64,000 nucleotides of DNA from Mesobacillus zeae (GTDB taxonomy: Bacteria > Bacillota > Bacilli > Bacillales > Cytobacillaceae). The position numbers were made by a program, and so were the translations under genes. Shown here piece by piece: positions 56,464 to 64,000 of the stretch. Position 1 is the first letter of the stretch, and each line of letters opens with the position of its first letter. The notes beneath the pieces are model-generated. The model ran no database searches, had not been told where the DNA came from, and worked only from the letters and a program-made list of their open reading frames with translations. The DNA lies in NCBI RefSeq assembly GCF_003570705.1, contig NZ_QWVT01000029.1:124001-188000 (forward strand), read 5' to 3'.

Positions 56464-56844
56464 GTGAACCGTTTCAAGAAACAATGCGAGACAAGCGATA
56501 ACCATAAAGAACCTGAATTGCGGACAAGGTATTATAAAGCGAACTTCCAGCAGGTCTTTCAAACTGTTGAAAAAATTTTAGGAACTGATCCATCAGTCAC
56601 AGTTGTTAGTATCTCCAGTGAGCATGGTGAAATTTCAGCTGAAACGCATGATGGTATACCAGCTTTTTTAGTCGTTACAGTGATTACACTGCGTCCGTAT
56701 GAAACTGCAGTGGACATTTTGCTTTCTTCTGAAAAGTTTTATATCGCCGGTGCATATCCAATCATTAAAAATAAAGTATCCGATCTTTACTCCAAGCTCG
56801 GGGAGTCACTTCCCGCCGCCGGATCCGGTAAATATGGAAATTAA
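56464..56844 (+). CDS. Conserved hypothetical cytosolic protein (126 aa)
   Basis: 126 residues, mixed alpha/beta, no membrane segment. Basic, polar N-terminus (RFKKQCETSD), then TRYYKANFQQVFQTVEKIL, a strand-rich middle (VTVVSISSEHGEISAE, AFLVVTVITLRPYETAVDILL) and a C-terminal helix. The layout looks like a small two-strand-pair domain, but I cannot name a family. Start: GTG 56464 with GGGGGGA nine bases upstream; ATG 56446 or GTG 56443 lie inside or before that SD. Between speD and nrdR, an extra gene relative to B. subtilis as I recall it. Confidence 0.7.
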   Translation: MNRFKKQCETSDNHKEPELRTRYYKANFQQVFQTVEKILGTDPSVTVVSISSEHGEISAETHDGIPAFLVVTVITLRPYETAVDILLSSEKFYIAGAYPIIKNKVSDLYSKLGESLPAAGSGKYGN

Positions 56845-56947
56845 CCAGTCCTCTTGTACAGCGGCTCTCTTTTTAATAAGATAGAAGGGTAGATCATGTG
56901 CATATAAGAACGATATGATATATAGAAAAAATTCGGAGCTGATCGAG

Positions 56948-57409
56948 ATGAAGTGTCCAGCGTGTCACAATAATTCGACCCGAGTCCTCGATTCCCGTCC
57001 GGTTGATGAAGGGAAGTCAATCCGCAGAAGACGGGAATGCGAAGCGTGTGGGTACCGGTTTACAACTTTTGAAAAAGTGGAGGAAACTCCTTTGATTGTT
57101 GTCAAAAAAGAAGGAACCCGCGAAGAATTTAACAGGGAGAAACTTCTTAGGGGGCTTATTAAAGCGTGCGAGAAACGGCCTGTTGCCCTTAAGGAACTCG
57201 AAGACATTGTTTCGGAAGTGGAGAAAGAGCTCCGAAGCCAGGGTGTTGCCGAAGTGAAAAGCGAAGCGATTGGTGAAATGGTGATGGACAGGCTTGCAAA
57301 AGTCGATGAAGTGGCATATGTCCGATTTGCATCCGTATACCGTCAATTTAAAGATATTAATGTCTTCATTGAAGAGTTAAAAGAGTTAATCAAGAAAGAA
57401 CAGGGCTGA
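56948..57409 (+). CDS. nrdR: Transcriptional repressor NrdR
   Basis: 153 residues. N-terminal zinc ribbon with [16 protein letters not shown] and [12 protein letters not shown], followed by an ATP-cone (about residues 49-139, [20 protein letters not shown]). NrdR senses (d)ATP and represses ribonucleotide reductase genes. Start ATG 56948 gives the canonical MKCPAC; a frame beginning at ATG 56915 would add 11 residues and is rejected. The SD is weak (GAG). Precedes dnaB-dnaI, as in B. subtilis. Confidence 0.97.
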   Translation: MKCPACHNNSTRVLDSRPVDEGKSIRRRRECEACGYRFTTFEKVEETPLIVVKKEGTREEFNREKLLRGLIKACEKRPVALKELEDIVSEVEKELRSQGVAEVKSEAIGEMVMDRLAKVDEVAYVRFASVYRQFKDINVFIEELKELIKKEQG

Positions 57410-57442
57410 AAAGAGCTGCAGGGATTTCCCGGCTCTTTTTTT
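57409..57442 (+). terminator. Terminator after nrdR
   Basis: AAAGAGC...GGG / CCC...GCTCTTT stem with an internal loop, seven-T tail. Confidence 0.75.
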
Positions 57443-57483
57443 GGCGGCGGAATACGCGCGAAAGCCCGGAAAGGCAGATGGTT

Positions 57484-58881
57484 ATGGCACAGCATTGGCA
57501 GGAACTCTTACCTGTAGACCAATATACAGTTTCGGCAAATGGACTGATCCATGAATACGACAGGAAGGTGCTGACTTTCCTATACCAGCCATTGATTGGC
57601 CCTTCCTGCCTGAGTCTTTATCTGACACTGTGGGCGGAGCTTGAGGAGAACCGTCTCTGGTCAGGGGCAGTATCCCATCACAGCCTGATGACAATCACCG
57701 GTCTCGGACTCAATGATATTTACCAGGCAAGGCTTAAGCTTGAAGCCATGGGGCTCTTAAAGACATATGTTAAAAACGGAGACAGCCGCTCGTTTGTATA
57801 TGAGCTTCAGCCTCCGCTTTCTCCTGAACAATTTTTCCTTGATGGAATGCTCAATATTTATTTATACAGAAAAATAGGAAAAAACCAATTCGGGAGACTG
57901 AAACGATTTTTCAGCGACAAAGCACCTGCTGGTCATACTGCTGGATATGAGAACATTACACGCGCTTTTCAGGATGTATTTGTATCAGTCTCCACAGATG
58001 CGCTTAAACATTCACGTGATGCAGCTGAAGATTTAGAAGCGATGGAAGGAAAGTCCTTTATTAGCCGAACAGAGCCGGGGGGCATCCAGGTGGACCCGGA
58101 CGGATTCGACTTCGGGCTCCTTACAGCGGGAATAAAGGAATCTCTTGTCCCGGGCAAAGCCCTGTCTTCTAAGGTCAAGGAAGCTATCAGCAAGCTGTCA
58201 TTCCTGTATGGAATTGATGCTTTGCAAATGAAGAACCTGATCCTCGGTGCGCTTACCGAAGAAGATGAAATCGATGTGGAGGAACTGAGGAAAGCGGCGA
58301 GGGACTGGTACCAATTTGAAAACAATGACCAGCTGCCTGCATTGCTTGACCGTGTCCAGCCTATTTCGCACAGGCTGACATCCGGACAGCCTTCGTCAAC
58401 AGAAGAAAAGCTCATTCACTATTTAGAAACCACATCTCCACGCCAGTATTTGCTCCATATATCCGATGGCGCAGCTCCGTCAAAAAATGACCTGCACATC
58501 ATTGAAGAAGTCATGTTTAAACAAAAGCTTCAGCCAGGTGTCGTCAATGTCCTGATTGAGTATGTCATGCTGAAGACAGACATGAAGCTAAATAAGGGAT
58601 ATATGGAAAAAATAGCAGGGCACTGGGCGAGAAAGCAAATAAAGACGGTCAAGGAAGCAATGGAACTGGCCAAGAAAGAGCACCGCCAGTATCTGGAGTG
58701 GGCTGAAGAGAAAAAGGGTCGGTCGGCACCTCTTAAAAATTCAAGCCGAAAAGAACATCTTCCTGACTGGTTTGAGAAAAAGAACGAATCCCAAACGGCT
58801 CAGGTGGAGGAAGATTTTGATTTTGAAGAGGAAAGAAAGAAACTGGAAGAAGAACTTAAAAATTTTGAAGCCGGGAGGTGA
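57484..58881 (+). CDS. dnaB: Replication initiation and membrane attachment protein DnaB
   Basis: 465 residues, the Firmicutes DnaB that works with DnaD and DnaI to load the replicative helicase at oriC (not the helicase itself). N-terminal winged-helix part with FLYQPLIGPSCLSLYLTLWAELE; C-terminal DnaD/DnaB2-like domains (about 300-400) with VLIEYVMLKTDMKLNKGYMEKIAGHW; charged coiled tail. AAAGG lies nine to ten bases before ATG 57484, preferred over ATG 57478. Stop overlaps the dnaI frame region, so translation is coupled. Confidence 0.95.
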   Translation: MAQHWQELLPVDQYTVSANGLIHEYDRKVLTFLYQPLIGPSCLSLYLTLWAELEENRLWSGAVSHHSLMTITGLGLNDIYQARLKLEAMGLLKTYVKNGDSRSFVYELQPPLSPEQFFLDGMLNIYLYRKIGKNQFGRLKRFFSDKAPAGHTAGYENITRAFQDVFVSVSTDALKHSRDAAEDLEAMEGKSFISRTEPGGIQVDPDGFDFGLLTAGIKESLVPGKALSSKVKEAISKLSFLYGIDALQMKNLILGALTEEDEIDVEELRKAARDWYQFENNDQLPALLDRVQPISHRLTSGQPSSTEEKLIHYLETTSPRQYLLHISDGAAPSKNDLHIIEEVMFKQKLQPGVVNVLIEYVMLKTDMKLNKGYMEKIAGHWARKQIKTVKEAMELAKKEHRQYLEWAEEKKGRSAPLKNSSRKEHLPDWFEKKNESQTAQVEEDFDFEEERKKLEEELKNFEAGR

Positions 58882-58886
58882 CCGGA

Positions 58887-59816
58887 GTGCAAAACATAAA
58901 CGAAACATTGAGAAAGCTGGCAAATAACCCTGATTTCAATAAAAGGTATGAGGCCCAGAAAAACGAAGTGCTCAGCGATCCGTGGATACAGGATTTTTTT
59001 AAGCGCAACGAGGGTGAAATCTCCCGGGAAATGATTGATAAGAGCCTGATGAAACTGCATGAATTTTCAACTCAAAGCAAAGCATGCAGAGACTGCAAAT
59101 CGCTAGATTCCTGTACAAATATGATACCGGGGTATGAGCCGATACTGGTGCTGAGTGGCAGTTATATTGATGTCAGCTATGACCGCTGTCCGAAAAAAGT
59201 GATGTATGATGAGAGCCAGAAAAACGAACGGCTGATTGAAAGTATGTTTGTCCCTAAAGAAATCCTGAAGGCTTCGTTCGCTGATATTGAGATTGAAAAG
59301 GGCAGGTTTAAGGCCATTAAAATGGCGAAGGAATTTGTTGAGCTTTACAAGCCAGGCGAGCGGCAGAAAGGACTATACCTTCATGGCCCATTTGGAACAG
59401 GTAAGTCGTTTCTTCTTGGTGCAATTGCCGGAGAACTGGCTAAAAAGCATGTAGGCTCACTCTTGATTTATGCGCCTGAGCTTTTTCGGGAAATGAAAAA
59501 CTCGATAGGGGACCACTCTGTCGGGGATAAGCTTGATGCCATAAAAAAAGCACCAGTCCTTATGCTTGATGATATAGGCGCGGAAACGATGAGCGGGTGG
59601 ATCAGGGACGATATCCTTGGCCCCATTCTACAGTTTAGGATGATGGAGAATCTTCCAACACTTTTTTCCTCGAATTTTGACCTGGACGGCCTTGAACACC
59701 ATTTGGCCCACAGCCAGCGCGGGGGAGAAGAACAGCTGAAGGCTGCAAGAATCCTGGAGAGAATTAAGTATTTAGCCGAACCTGTCAAGGTGGAAGGGAA
59801 AAACAGGCGAGTATAG
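58887..59816 (+). CDS. dnaI: Primosomal helicase loader DnaI
   Basis: 309-residue AAA+ helicase loader. N-terminal domain with zinc-binding cysteines (ACRDCKSLDSC, then a later Cys in YDRCPKK), then an ATPase with Walker A GPFGTGKSFLLG (about residues 170-181) and Walker B APVLMLDDIGAE. GGGAGG lies eight bases before GTG 58887; GTG 58878 overlaps that SD. Partner of DnaB in helicase loading; last gene of nrdR-dnaB-dnaI before a terminator. Confidence 0.95.
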   Translation: MQNINETLRKLANNPDFNKRYEAQKNEVLSDPWIQDFFKRNEGEISREMIDKSLMKLHEFSTQSKACRDCKSLDSCTNMIPGYEPILVLSGSYIDVSYDRCPKKVMYDESQKNERLIESMFVPKEILKASFADIEIEKGRFKAIKMAKEFVELYKPGERQKGLYLHGPFGTGKSFLLGAIAGELAKKHVGSLLIYAPELFREMKNSIGDHSVGDKLDAIKKAPVLMLDDIGAETMSGWIRDDILGPILQFRMMENLPTLFSSNFDLDGLEHHLAHSQRGGEEQLKAARILERIKYLAEPVKVEGKNRRV

Positions 59817-59860
59817 CAAACCTGGAGATCGCCTTCAGGCCTTTACCCATAATAATAAAC

Positions 59861-59891
59861 AAAAAGCCGCAGTTAACTCTGCGGCTTTTTG
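59861..59891 (+). terminator. Terminator after dnaI
   Basis: AAAAAGCCGCAG / CTGCGGCTTTTT stem around a short loop. Symmetric tails. Confidence 0.92.
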
Positions 59892-59978
59892 CGTGTTTAC
59901 GATTTTTTACCTGCTTCTAAACCCGGCAAGTCCCCCATATATATGAAATCAGGAGAATATCACAATGGGGGGATATCG

Positions 59979-60833
59979 TTGATTGAAATCATCTTCCAAA
60001 CTGGCAGGGAAGCCTGCAGCCTGTATCAGCATATCACCAGGCAAATGCCAGGCCTGCCGGCAGATGGCAGGATCCTTCTTCATGAAGGAAGAAACAGTAT
60101 TACAATCCTTACCTCGTCTTTATTGGAAAAGGATTTTCAACATATAAGAAAGGGCTTTTATGAATTTATCCTTATCCATAAGCGGGAAGATTTCTTCAGG
60201 TTGATTTTGGCGGAACGTTTTTACTATACGGAAGCTGAAGAACAGGAGCAGATCCTGGAAATCATCCATTCTGTACTTGAAGGTAAACGTGAAGAATTGC
60301 AGTCCTTTTTGAGCGGCCCTGATGAGAGCCAGCTGATCAAAGCTGCAATAGACGAAATAATGGAGGGGAATATTTCTTTTTCATTCGATTCATTTGCAAG
60401 GTTCCGCCTGAAGCCTTTTTTTGACAAGCTTTATACTTATGCGGAAATTGCCATTGACGAGTACAAGATGGAGCAGGAATACCAGGTGTTTATCCAGACT
60501 TTAAGAGGCTTTCTCTCAGGGCGTGCGCCTGTGAAGGATCATTTGCATGTGCTTGTCGTAGACGATGAGACCGTTTTTTATGATGAACACTACCATGAAC
60601 TGAAACGGAGTGAGCTCTTCCGGATGATAGACAGGAAGCTTCTCGTCAATCATCCTGTCTATGTGGATTCGGTGACAATCGCGCCATTGCTTTCCATTGC
60701 GCCGTCGTCCATTTATCTTTATTCAGACCAGCCGGACCAGCCTCTTGTCCGCACCATTCAAAATATTTTTGAAGAGCGCGTCATCGTCCGTGCTGAACCT
60801 GATTTTCGGAAACAAAAAATCCAGGCAAATTGA
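59979..60833 (+). CDS. ytxC: Putative sporulation protein YtxC
   Basis: 284 residues, soluble, largely helical, of the YtxC family (B. subtilis about 281). The central FRLILAERFYYTEAEEQEQILEII and KDHLHVLVVDDETVFYDE segments and the C-terminal SIAPSSIYLYSDQ region are seen. Function unknown; conserved in endospore formers. TTG 59979 with GGGGGG six bases upstream is preferred; the open frame extends back to 59889 across the dnaI terminator, which is unlikely to be coding. Next comes the thrS T-box. Confidence 0.85.
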   Translation: MIEIIFQTGREACSLYQHITRQMPGLPADGRILLHEGRNSITILTSSLLEKDFQHIRKGFYEFILIHKREDFFRLILAERFYYTEAEEQEQILEIIHSVLEGKREELQSFLSGPDESQLIKAAIDEIMEGNISFSFDSFARFRLKPFFDKLYTYAEIAIDEYKMEQEYQVFIQTLRGFLSGRAPVKDHLHVLVVDDETVFYDEHYHELKRSELFRMIDRKLLVNHPVYVDSVTIAPLLSIAPSSIYLYSDQPDQPLVRTIQNIFEERVIVRAEPDFRKQKIQAN

Positions 60834-60924
60834 ATCTGTAGAAAAAAGTCCTGTTGTCCACTTGATTTTGAAAGAATTACAAACTATAATTACCTACATA
60901 ATAAGTCAATCAAGTAAAAGTATT

Positions 60925-61190
60925 GATGAGGACAAGGGCTTTCTTTACAGGTTTATAGAGAGGGAAGGCAAGGCTGGAACCTTCCTAACACTAAAGAATC
61001 AAGCATACCGCCTCTGAACTTCAGTTGTGAACGCCGGGCAATGCCCGCCAGTAGCTGCTGACGGCAACAGCCGTTATCATGACCAAAGCCGTTGTTTTGG
61101 CCTTTCAGGCCTGTTGGAACGGAAAATTGGGTGGAACCGCGTGTGTTAAACTCGTCCCTTTATTTTTAAGGGACGGGTTTTTTTATTTTA
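60925..61190 (+). ncRNA. T-box leader of thrS (tRNA-Thr)
   Basis: The T-box sequence GGGTGGAACCGCG is at 61129-61141. Stem I features AGAGAG...GCTGGAA lie at about 60957-60980, and a likely specifier ACC (threonine) is at 61007-61009. The terminator is an 11-bp stem ACTCGTCCCTT / AAGGGACGGGT (61150-61180) with seven T. Uncharged tRNA-Thr would favour the antiterminator and thrS expression. The 5' limit is approximate; 60834-60924 shows nothing else. Confidence 0.93.
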
Positions 61191-61246
61191 CCAAAAAGGC
61201 GGAGCGCACAAAAAGCAACTTCGCCAAATTAAAAGGAGGAGCAGTC

Positions 61247-63178
61247 ATGGCAGACAATATGAAAATAAAGTTTCCGGATGGGGCAGTGAAGGAGTATCCT
61301 GCCGGCACAACCATTGAAGATATTGCGGCTTCCATCAGCCCAGGCCTTAAGAAAAAAGCAGTTGCCGGGAAAGTAGATGGACAAATGTACGATCTGCGCC
61401 GTCCTATCGAAGAGGATACTGCAATTGAAATTATCACTCCAGAGCGGGATGAAGCATTGGAGGTTCTTCGCCACAGTACAGCCCATCTTATGGCGCAGGC
61501 AATTAAACGGCTTTATCCAAAAGCAAAGCTTGGCGTCGGCCCTGTCATCGAAGGCGGATTTTATTATGATATCGATCTCGAAAATTCACTGACTCCGGAA
61601 GATCTTCCGGCCATTGAAAAAGAAATGGCGAAAATCGTGAAAGAAAATGTTGAGGTCGTCCGAAAAGAAGTCAGCCGTGCTGACGCTGTAAAGCTTTTCG
61701 AAGAAATAGGGGACGAGTACAAGCTCGAACTGATTGAAGCAATTCCAGCAGATGAGACAGTCACTATCTATGAACAGGGAGAGTTCTTTGACCTTTGCCG
61801 TGGCGTGCATGTGCCATCCACCGGGAAAATCAAAGAGTTTAAACTGTTGAGCATTGCAGGAGCCTATTGGAGAGGCAACAGCGATAATAAAATGCTGCAG
61901 CGTATATACGGAACAGCGTTCTTTAAGAAAGAAGAACTAGCTGAGCATTTACGCCTTCTTGAAGAAGCAAAGGAACGCGACCACAGGAAGCTTGGAAAGG
62001 AACTTAGCTTGTTCACCAATTCCCAGCTGGTCGGCCAAGGACTTCCGCTATGGCTGCCAAAAGGTTCAACCATCCGCCGGGTTGTGGAGCGGTACATTGT
62101 TGACAAAGAAGTGAGCCTCGGATATGACCATGTTTATACTCCTATCATGGGCAGCGTCGACCTGTACAAAACTTCAGGCCATTGGGACCATTACCAGGAA
62201 GACATGTTCCCGGTTATGGATATGGATAATGAGCAGCTCGTGCTTCGCCCGATGAACTGCCCTCACCATATGATGGTTTACAAAAACAGCATTCACAGTT
62301 ACCGTGAGCTGCCAATCAGGATTGCCGAACTTGGTACAATGCACCGTTATGAAATGTCCGGCGCACTGTCAGGCCTTCAGAGGGTTCGGGGAATGACGTT
62401 AAACGATGCCCACATTTTTGTCCGTCCTGATCAAATCAAAGAAGAATTCAAACGTGTTGTCCAGTTGATCCAGGAAGTATACAAAGACTTCAATATTAAT
62501 GATTTCTCCTTCAGGCTGTCGTACCGTGACCCTGAAGATACAGAAAAGTATTTTGACGATGACCAAATGTGGGAAAAGGCCCAGAGCATGCTGAAGGAAG
62601 CAATGGATGAGCTTGACGTTGCCTATTTCGAGGCAGAAGGAGAAGCTGCTTTCTACGGTCCTAAGCTTGATGTCCAGGTCAAAACAGCGCTTGGCAAAGA
62701 TGAAACACTCTCTACTGTCCAGCTTGACTTCCTGCTGCCTGAACGTTTTGATCTTACCTATGTAGGAGAAGATGGGAAGCAGCATCGTCCTGTTGTTATC
62801 CACCGTGGAGTGGTTTCGACAATGGAACGTTTCGTGTCCTTCCTGATCGAGGAATACAAAGGCGCATTCCCAACCTGGCTTGCTCCGGTACAGGCAATCG
62901 TGATCCCTGTCTCACCGGATATCCACTTTGAATATGCAAAAGAAGTGCAGGACAGCCTGAAAGCTGCAGGCTTCAGGGTTGAAATGGACAGCCGGAATGA
63001 AAAAATCGGCTATAAAATTCGTGAAGCACAAATGCAAAAAATTCCTTTCATGCTTGTTGTCGGAGACAAGGAAATGGAAGAAACAGGAGTCAATGTCCGC
63101 AAATACGGCGAGCAAAAATCGGAAACAATGTCGCTGCAAGCCTTCAGGGAGCTTTTTGACAAAGAAGCTAAAAAATAG
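61247..63178 (+). CDS. thrS: Threonyl-tRNA synthetase
   Basis: 643 residues, same as B. subtilis ThrS. TGS domain (1-63), editing domain with [16 protein letters not shown] (about 77-92), class II catalytic core with zinc ligands in [11 protein letters not shown] and the motif 2 region [21 protein letters not shown], and the anticodon-binding domain (about 540-643). AAAAGGAGGAG lies eight bases before ATG 61247. A longer frame from 61079 runs through the T-box terminator and is not coding. Regulated by tRNA-Thr charging. Confidence 0.98.
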   Translation: MADNMKIKFPDGAVKEYPAGTTIEDIAASISPGLKKKAVAGKVDGQMYDLRRPIEEDTAIEIITPERDEALEVLRHSTAHLMAQAIKRLYPKAKLGVGPVIEGGFYYDIDLENSLTPEDLPAIEKEMAKIVKENVEVVRKEVSRADAVKLFEEIGDEYKLELIEAIPADETVTIYEQGEFFDLCRGVHVPSTGKIKEFKLLSIAGAYWRGNSDNKMLQRIYGTAFFKKEELAEHLRLLEEAKERDHRKLGKELSLFTNSQLVGQGLPLWLPKGSTIRRVVERYIVDKEVSLGYDHVYTPIMGSVDLYKTSGHWDHYQEDMFPVMDMDNEQLVLRPMNCPHHMMVYKNSIHSYRELPIRIAELGTMHRYEMSGALSGLQRVRGMTLNDAHIFVRPDQIKEEFKRVVQLIQEVYKDFNINDFSFRLSYRDPEDTEKYFDDDQMWEKAQSMLKEAMDELDVAYFEAEGEAAFYGPKLDVQVKTALGKDETLSTVQLDFLLPERFDLTYVGEDGKQHRPVVIHRGVVSTMERFVSFLIEEYKGAFPTWLAPVQAIVIPVSPDIHFEYAKEVQDSLKAAGFRVEMDSRNEKIGYKIREAQMQKIPFMLVVGDKEMEETGVNVRKYGEQKSETMSLQAFRELFDKEAKK

Positions 63179-63334
63179 AAGGCGAAGGGACCATTTTCAG
63201 AAAAGGTATTGCATAAACAGCGCATATTTGCTACAATACAATTCGTTACAATAATACCTAGTGATATGTTTGACACTGAAATTTCTTTGTGCTATAGTTA
63301 CAAAGGTAAATATGAATACGGTTTGAGGAAAAGA

Positions 63335-63449
63335 AGAAGCACCCGCTTCTCACCTGATTGACGCTGATGTGGCAGTTGCCAGGTTTTACGGAAACTCTTT
63401 ATTTTTAATTGTTTCGTAAAGTGTGGGTGTTAAATCCCGCACTTTTTTT
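63335..63449 (+). ncRNA. L20-type leader of the infC-rpmI-rplT operon
   Basis: The segment AAGCACCCGCTTCTCACC followed by GATTGACG resembles the known Firmicutes L20 leader. It ends in a terminator: AAAGTGTGGG (63418-63427) with CCCGCACTTT (63436-63445) and T to 63449. In B. subtilis excess L20 promotes premature termination. The 5' limit is approximate. The rest of 63179-63591 holds no gene that I can see. Confidence 0.8.
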
Positions 63450-63591
63450 ATTTGCGCAGAATGTGGAATCCGCCGCTGCAGCTTGATCAGAGGAATTTTC
63501 GGCAGTATCTGCCGGAAGCGGCTTGGCTGTTCAGTGTGTGTATTCTTAACCCAAACAATGTATTCCTATAAAACCCTGGAGGTGGCTAACT

Positions 63592-64000
63592 ATTAGCAAA
63601 GATATGCTGTTGAACGAGGGCATCCGTGCCCGAGAAGTTCGTCTCATTGACCAAAATGGCGAGCAGCTGGGAATTAAATCAAAAAACGAAGCACTTGAAA
63701 TTGCAGCGCGTGTCAATCTTGACCTTGTTCTGGTTGCCCCAAATGCGAAACCCCCTGTAGGCCGGATCATGGACTACGGAAAATTCAAATTTGAGCAGCA
63801 AAAGAAGGAAAAAGAAGCACGCAAGAACCAAAAGATCATCAACATTAAAGAAGTCCGCCTCAGCCCGTCCATTGATGAGCATGACTTTAACACAAAGCTT
63901 CGCAATGCCATCAAGTTCTTGGAAAAAGGCGATAAGGTGAAAGCATCGATCCGCTTCAAAGGTCGTGCCATTACACATAAGGAGATCGGCCAGCGCGTTC
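63592..64000 (+). CDS. infC: Translation initiation factor IF-3 (partial, ATT start)
   Basis: First 136 codons; the frame runs off the right edge. Protein opens [20 protein letters not shown], then NLDLVLVAP-type sequence, [25 protein letters not shown] and [12 protein letters not shown], all typical of IF-3. The start is the non-standard ATT at 63592, with GGAGGTG seven bases upstream. Use of ATT is conserved in infC and lets IF-3 limit its own translation. One change from the usual motif: PPVGRIMD where B. subtilis has PPVCRIMD. Confidence 0.96.
   Translation, partial: MSKDMLLNEGIRAREVRLIDQNGEQLGIKSKNEALEIAARVNLDLVLVAPNAKPPVGRIMDYGKFKFEQQKKEKEARKNQKIINIKEVRLSPSIDEHDFNTKLRNAIKFLEKGDKVKASIRFKGRAITHKEIGQRV

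Noticed and set aside
59889-59978. 30-residue N-terminal extension of YtxC
   Set aside because: It begins in the dnaI terminator; GGGGGG before TTG 59979 is the better start.
61079-61246. 56-residue N-terminal extension of ThrS
   Set aside because: The frame passes through the T-box sequence and its terminator; a strong SD lies just before ATG 61247.

Overview
This window is chromosomal DNA from an endospore-forming member of the Bacillaceae. Gene content and order follow the Bacillus subtilis thiI-sspA ... thrS-infC region closely. Sporulation genes (sspA, ytfJ, ytrH/ytrI, ytvI, ytxC), strong Shine-Dalgarno (SD) sequences with many TTG/GTG starts, sigma-A promoters and low-to-moderate GC all agree. 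No rRNA, tRNA, insertion sequence, prophage or CRISPR array was found; this is almost entirely core genome.

Layout. 1-12.1 kb (+): end of thiI, sspA, mbcS, rarD, nadK (-), sppA-yteJ-ytfI-ytfJ, tpx-ytxK-ackA, an EcsC-family gene and moaB. 12.1-18.5 kb: a conserved small protein, argG-argH behind Arg boxes, a universal stress protein, ald and ppaC. 18.5-22.8 kb (-): an AmiS/UreI channel and a deoxynucleoside catabolic block deoR / deoC-cdd-nupC, in which nupC is broken by a one-base frameshift. 23-30 kb: queF behind a preQ1 riboswitch, an M24 peptidase, ytkL, ytoI, ytpI, nrnA, ytrI-ytrH. 30-42.8 kb: dnaE, malic enzyme, a FadR-type regulator, accD-accA, pfkA-pyk, fxsA, ytvI, ytwI. 43-50 kb: citZ-icd-mdh, a MaoC-like protein, phoP-phoR. 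50-64 kb: polA-mutM-coaE, gapB, speD, an unknown gene, nrdR-dnaB-dnaI, ytxC, T-box-thrS, and the L20-type leader with the start of infC (ATT start).

How it fits together. The window gathers central carbon metabolism (acetate kinase, malic enzyme, phosphofructokinase, pyruvate kinase, citrate synthase/ICDH/MDH, gluconeogenic GapDH), the malonyl-CoA entry step of lipid synthesis, arginine synthesis, DNA replication and repair (dnaE, polA, mutM, dnaB, dnaI, nrdR) and phosphate sensing. Several RNA or protein control sites are readable: preQ1-I riboswitch, T-box, L20 leader, Arg boxes, cre-like sites and a CcpN-box match.

Most interesting unexplained signals: (1) the speD leader can fold so that a C5 bulge faces the G5 Shine-Dalgarno of speD, a possible pseudoknot switch; (2) a perfect 13-bp FadR-type palindrome before malic enzyme has an imperfect copy before accDA, flanking a FadR-family regulator gene; (3) a structured, terminator-ended segment without a convincing gene lies before tpx; (4) three consecutive terminator-like hairpins lie between phoR and polA. 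All are read by eye and none has been tested by folding software or database search.
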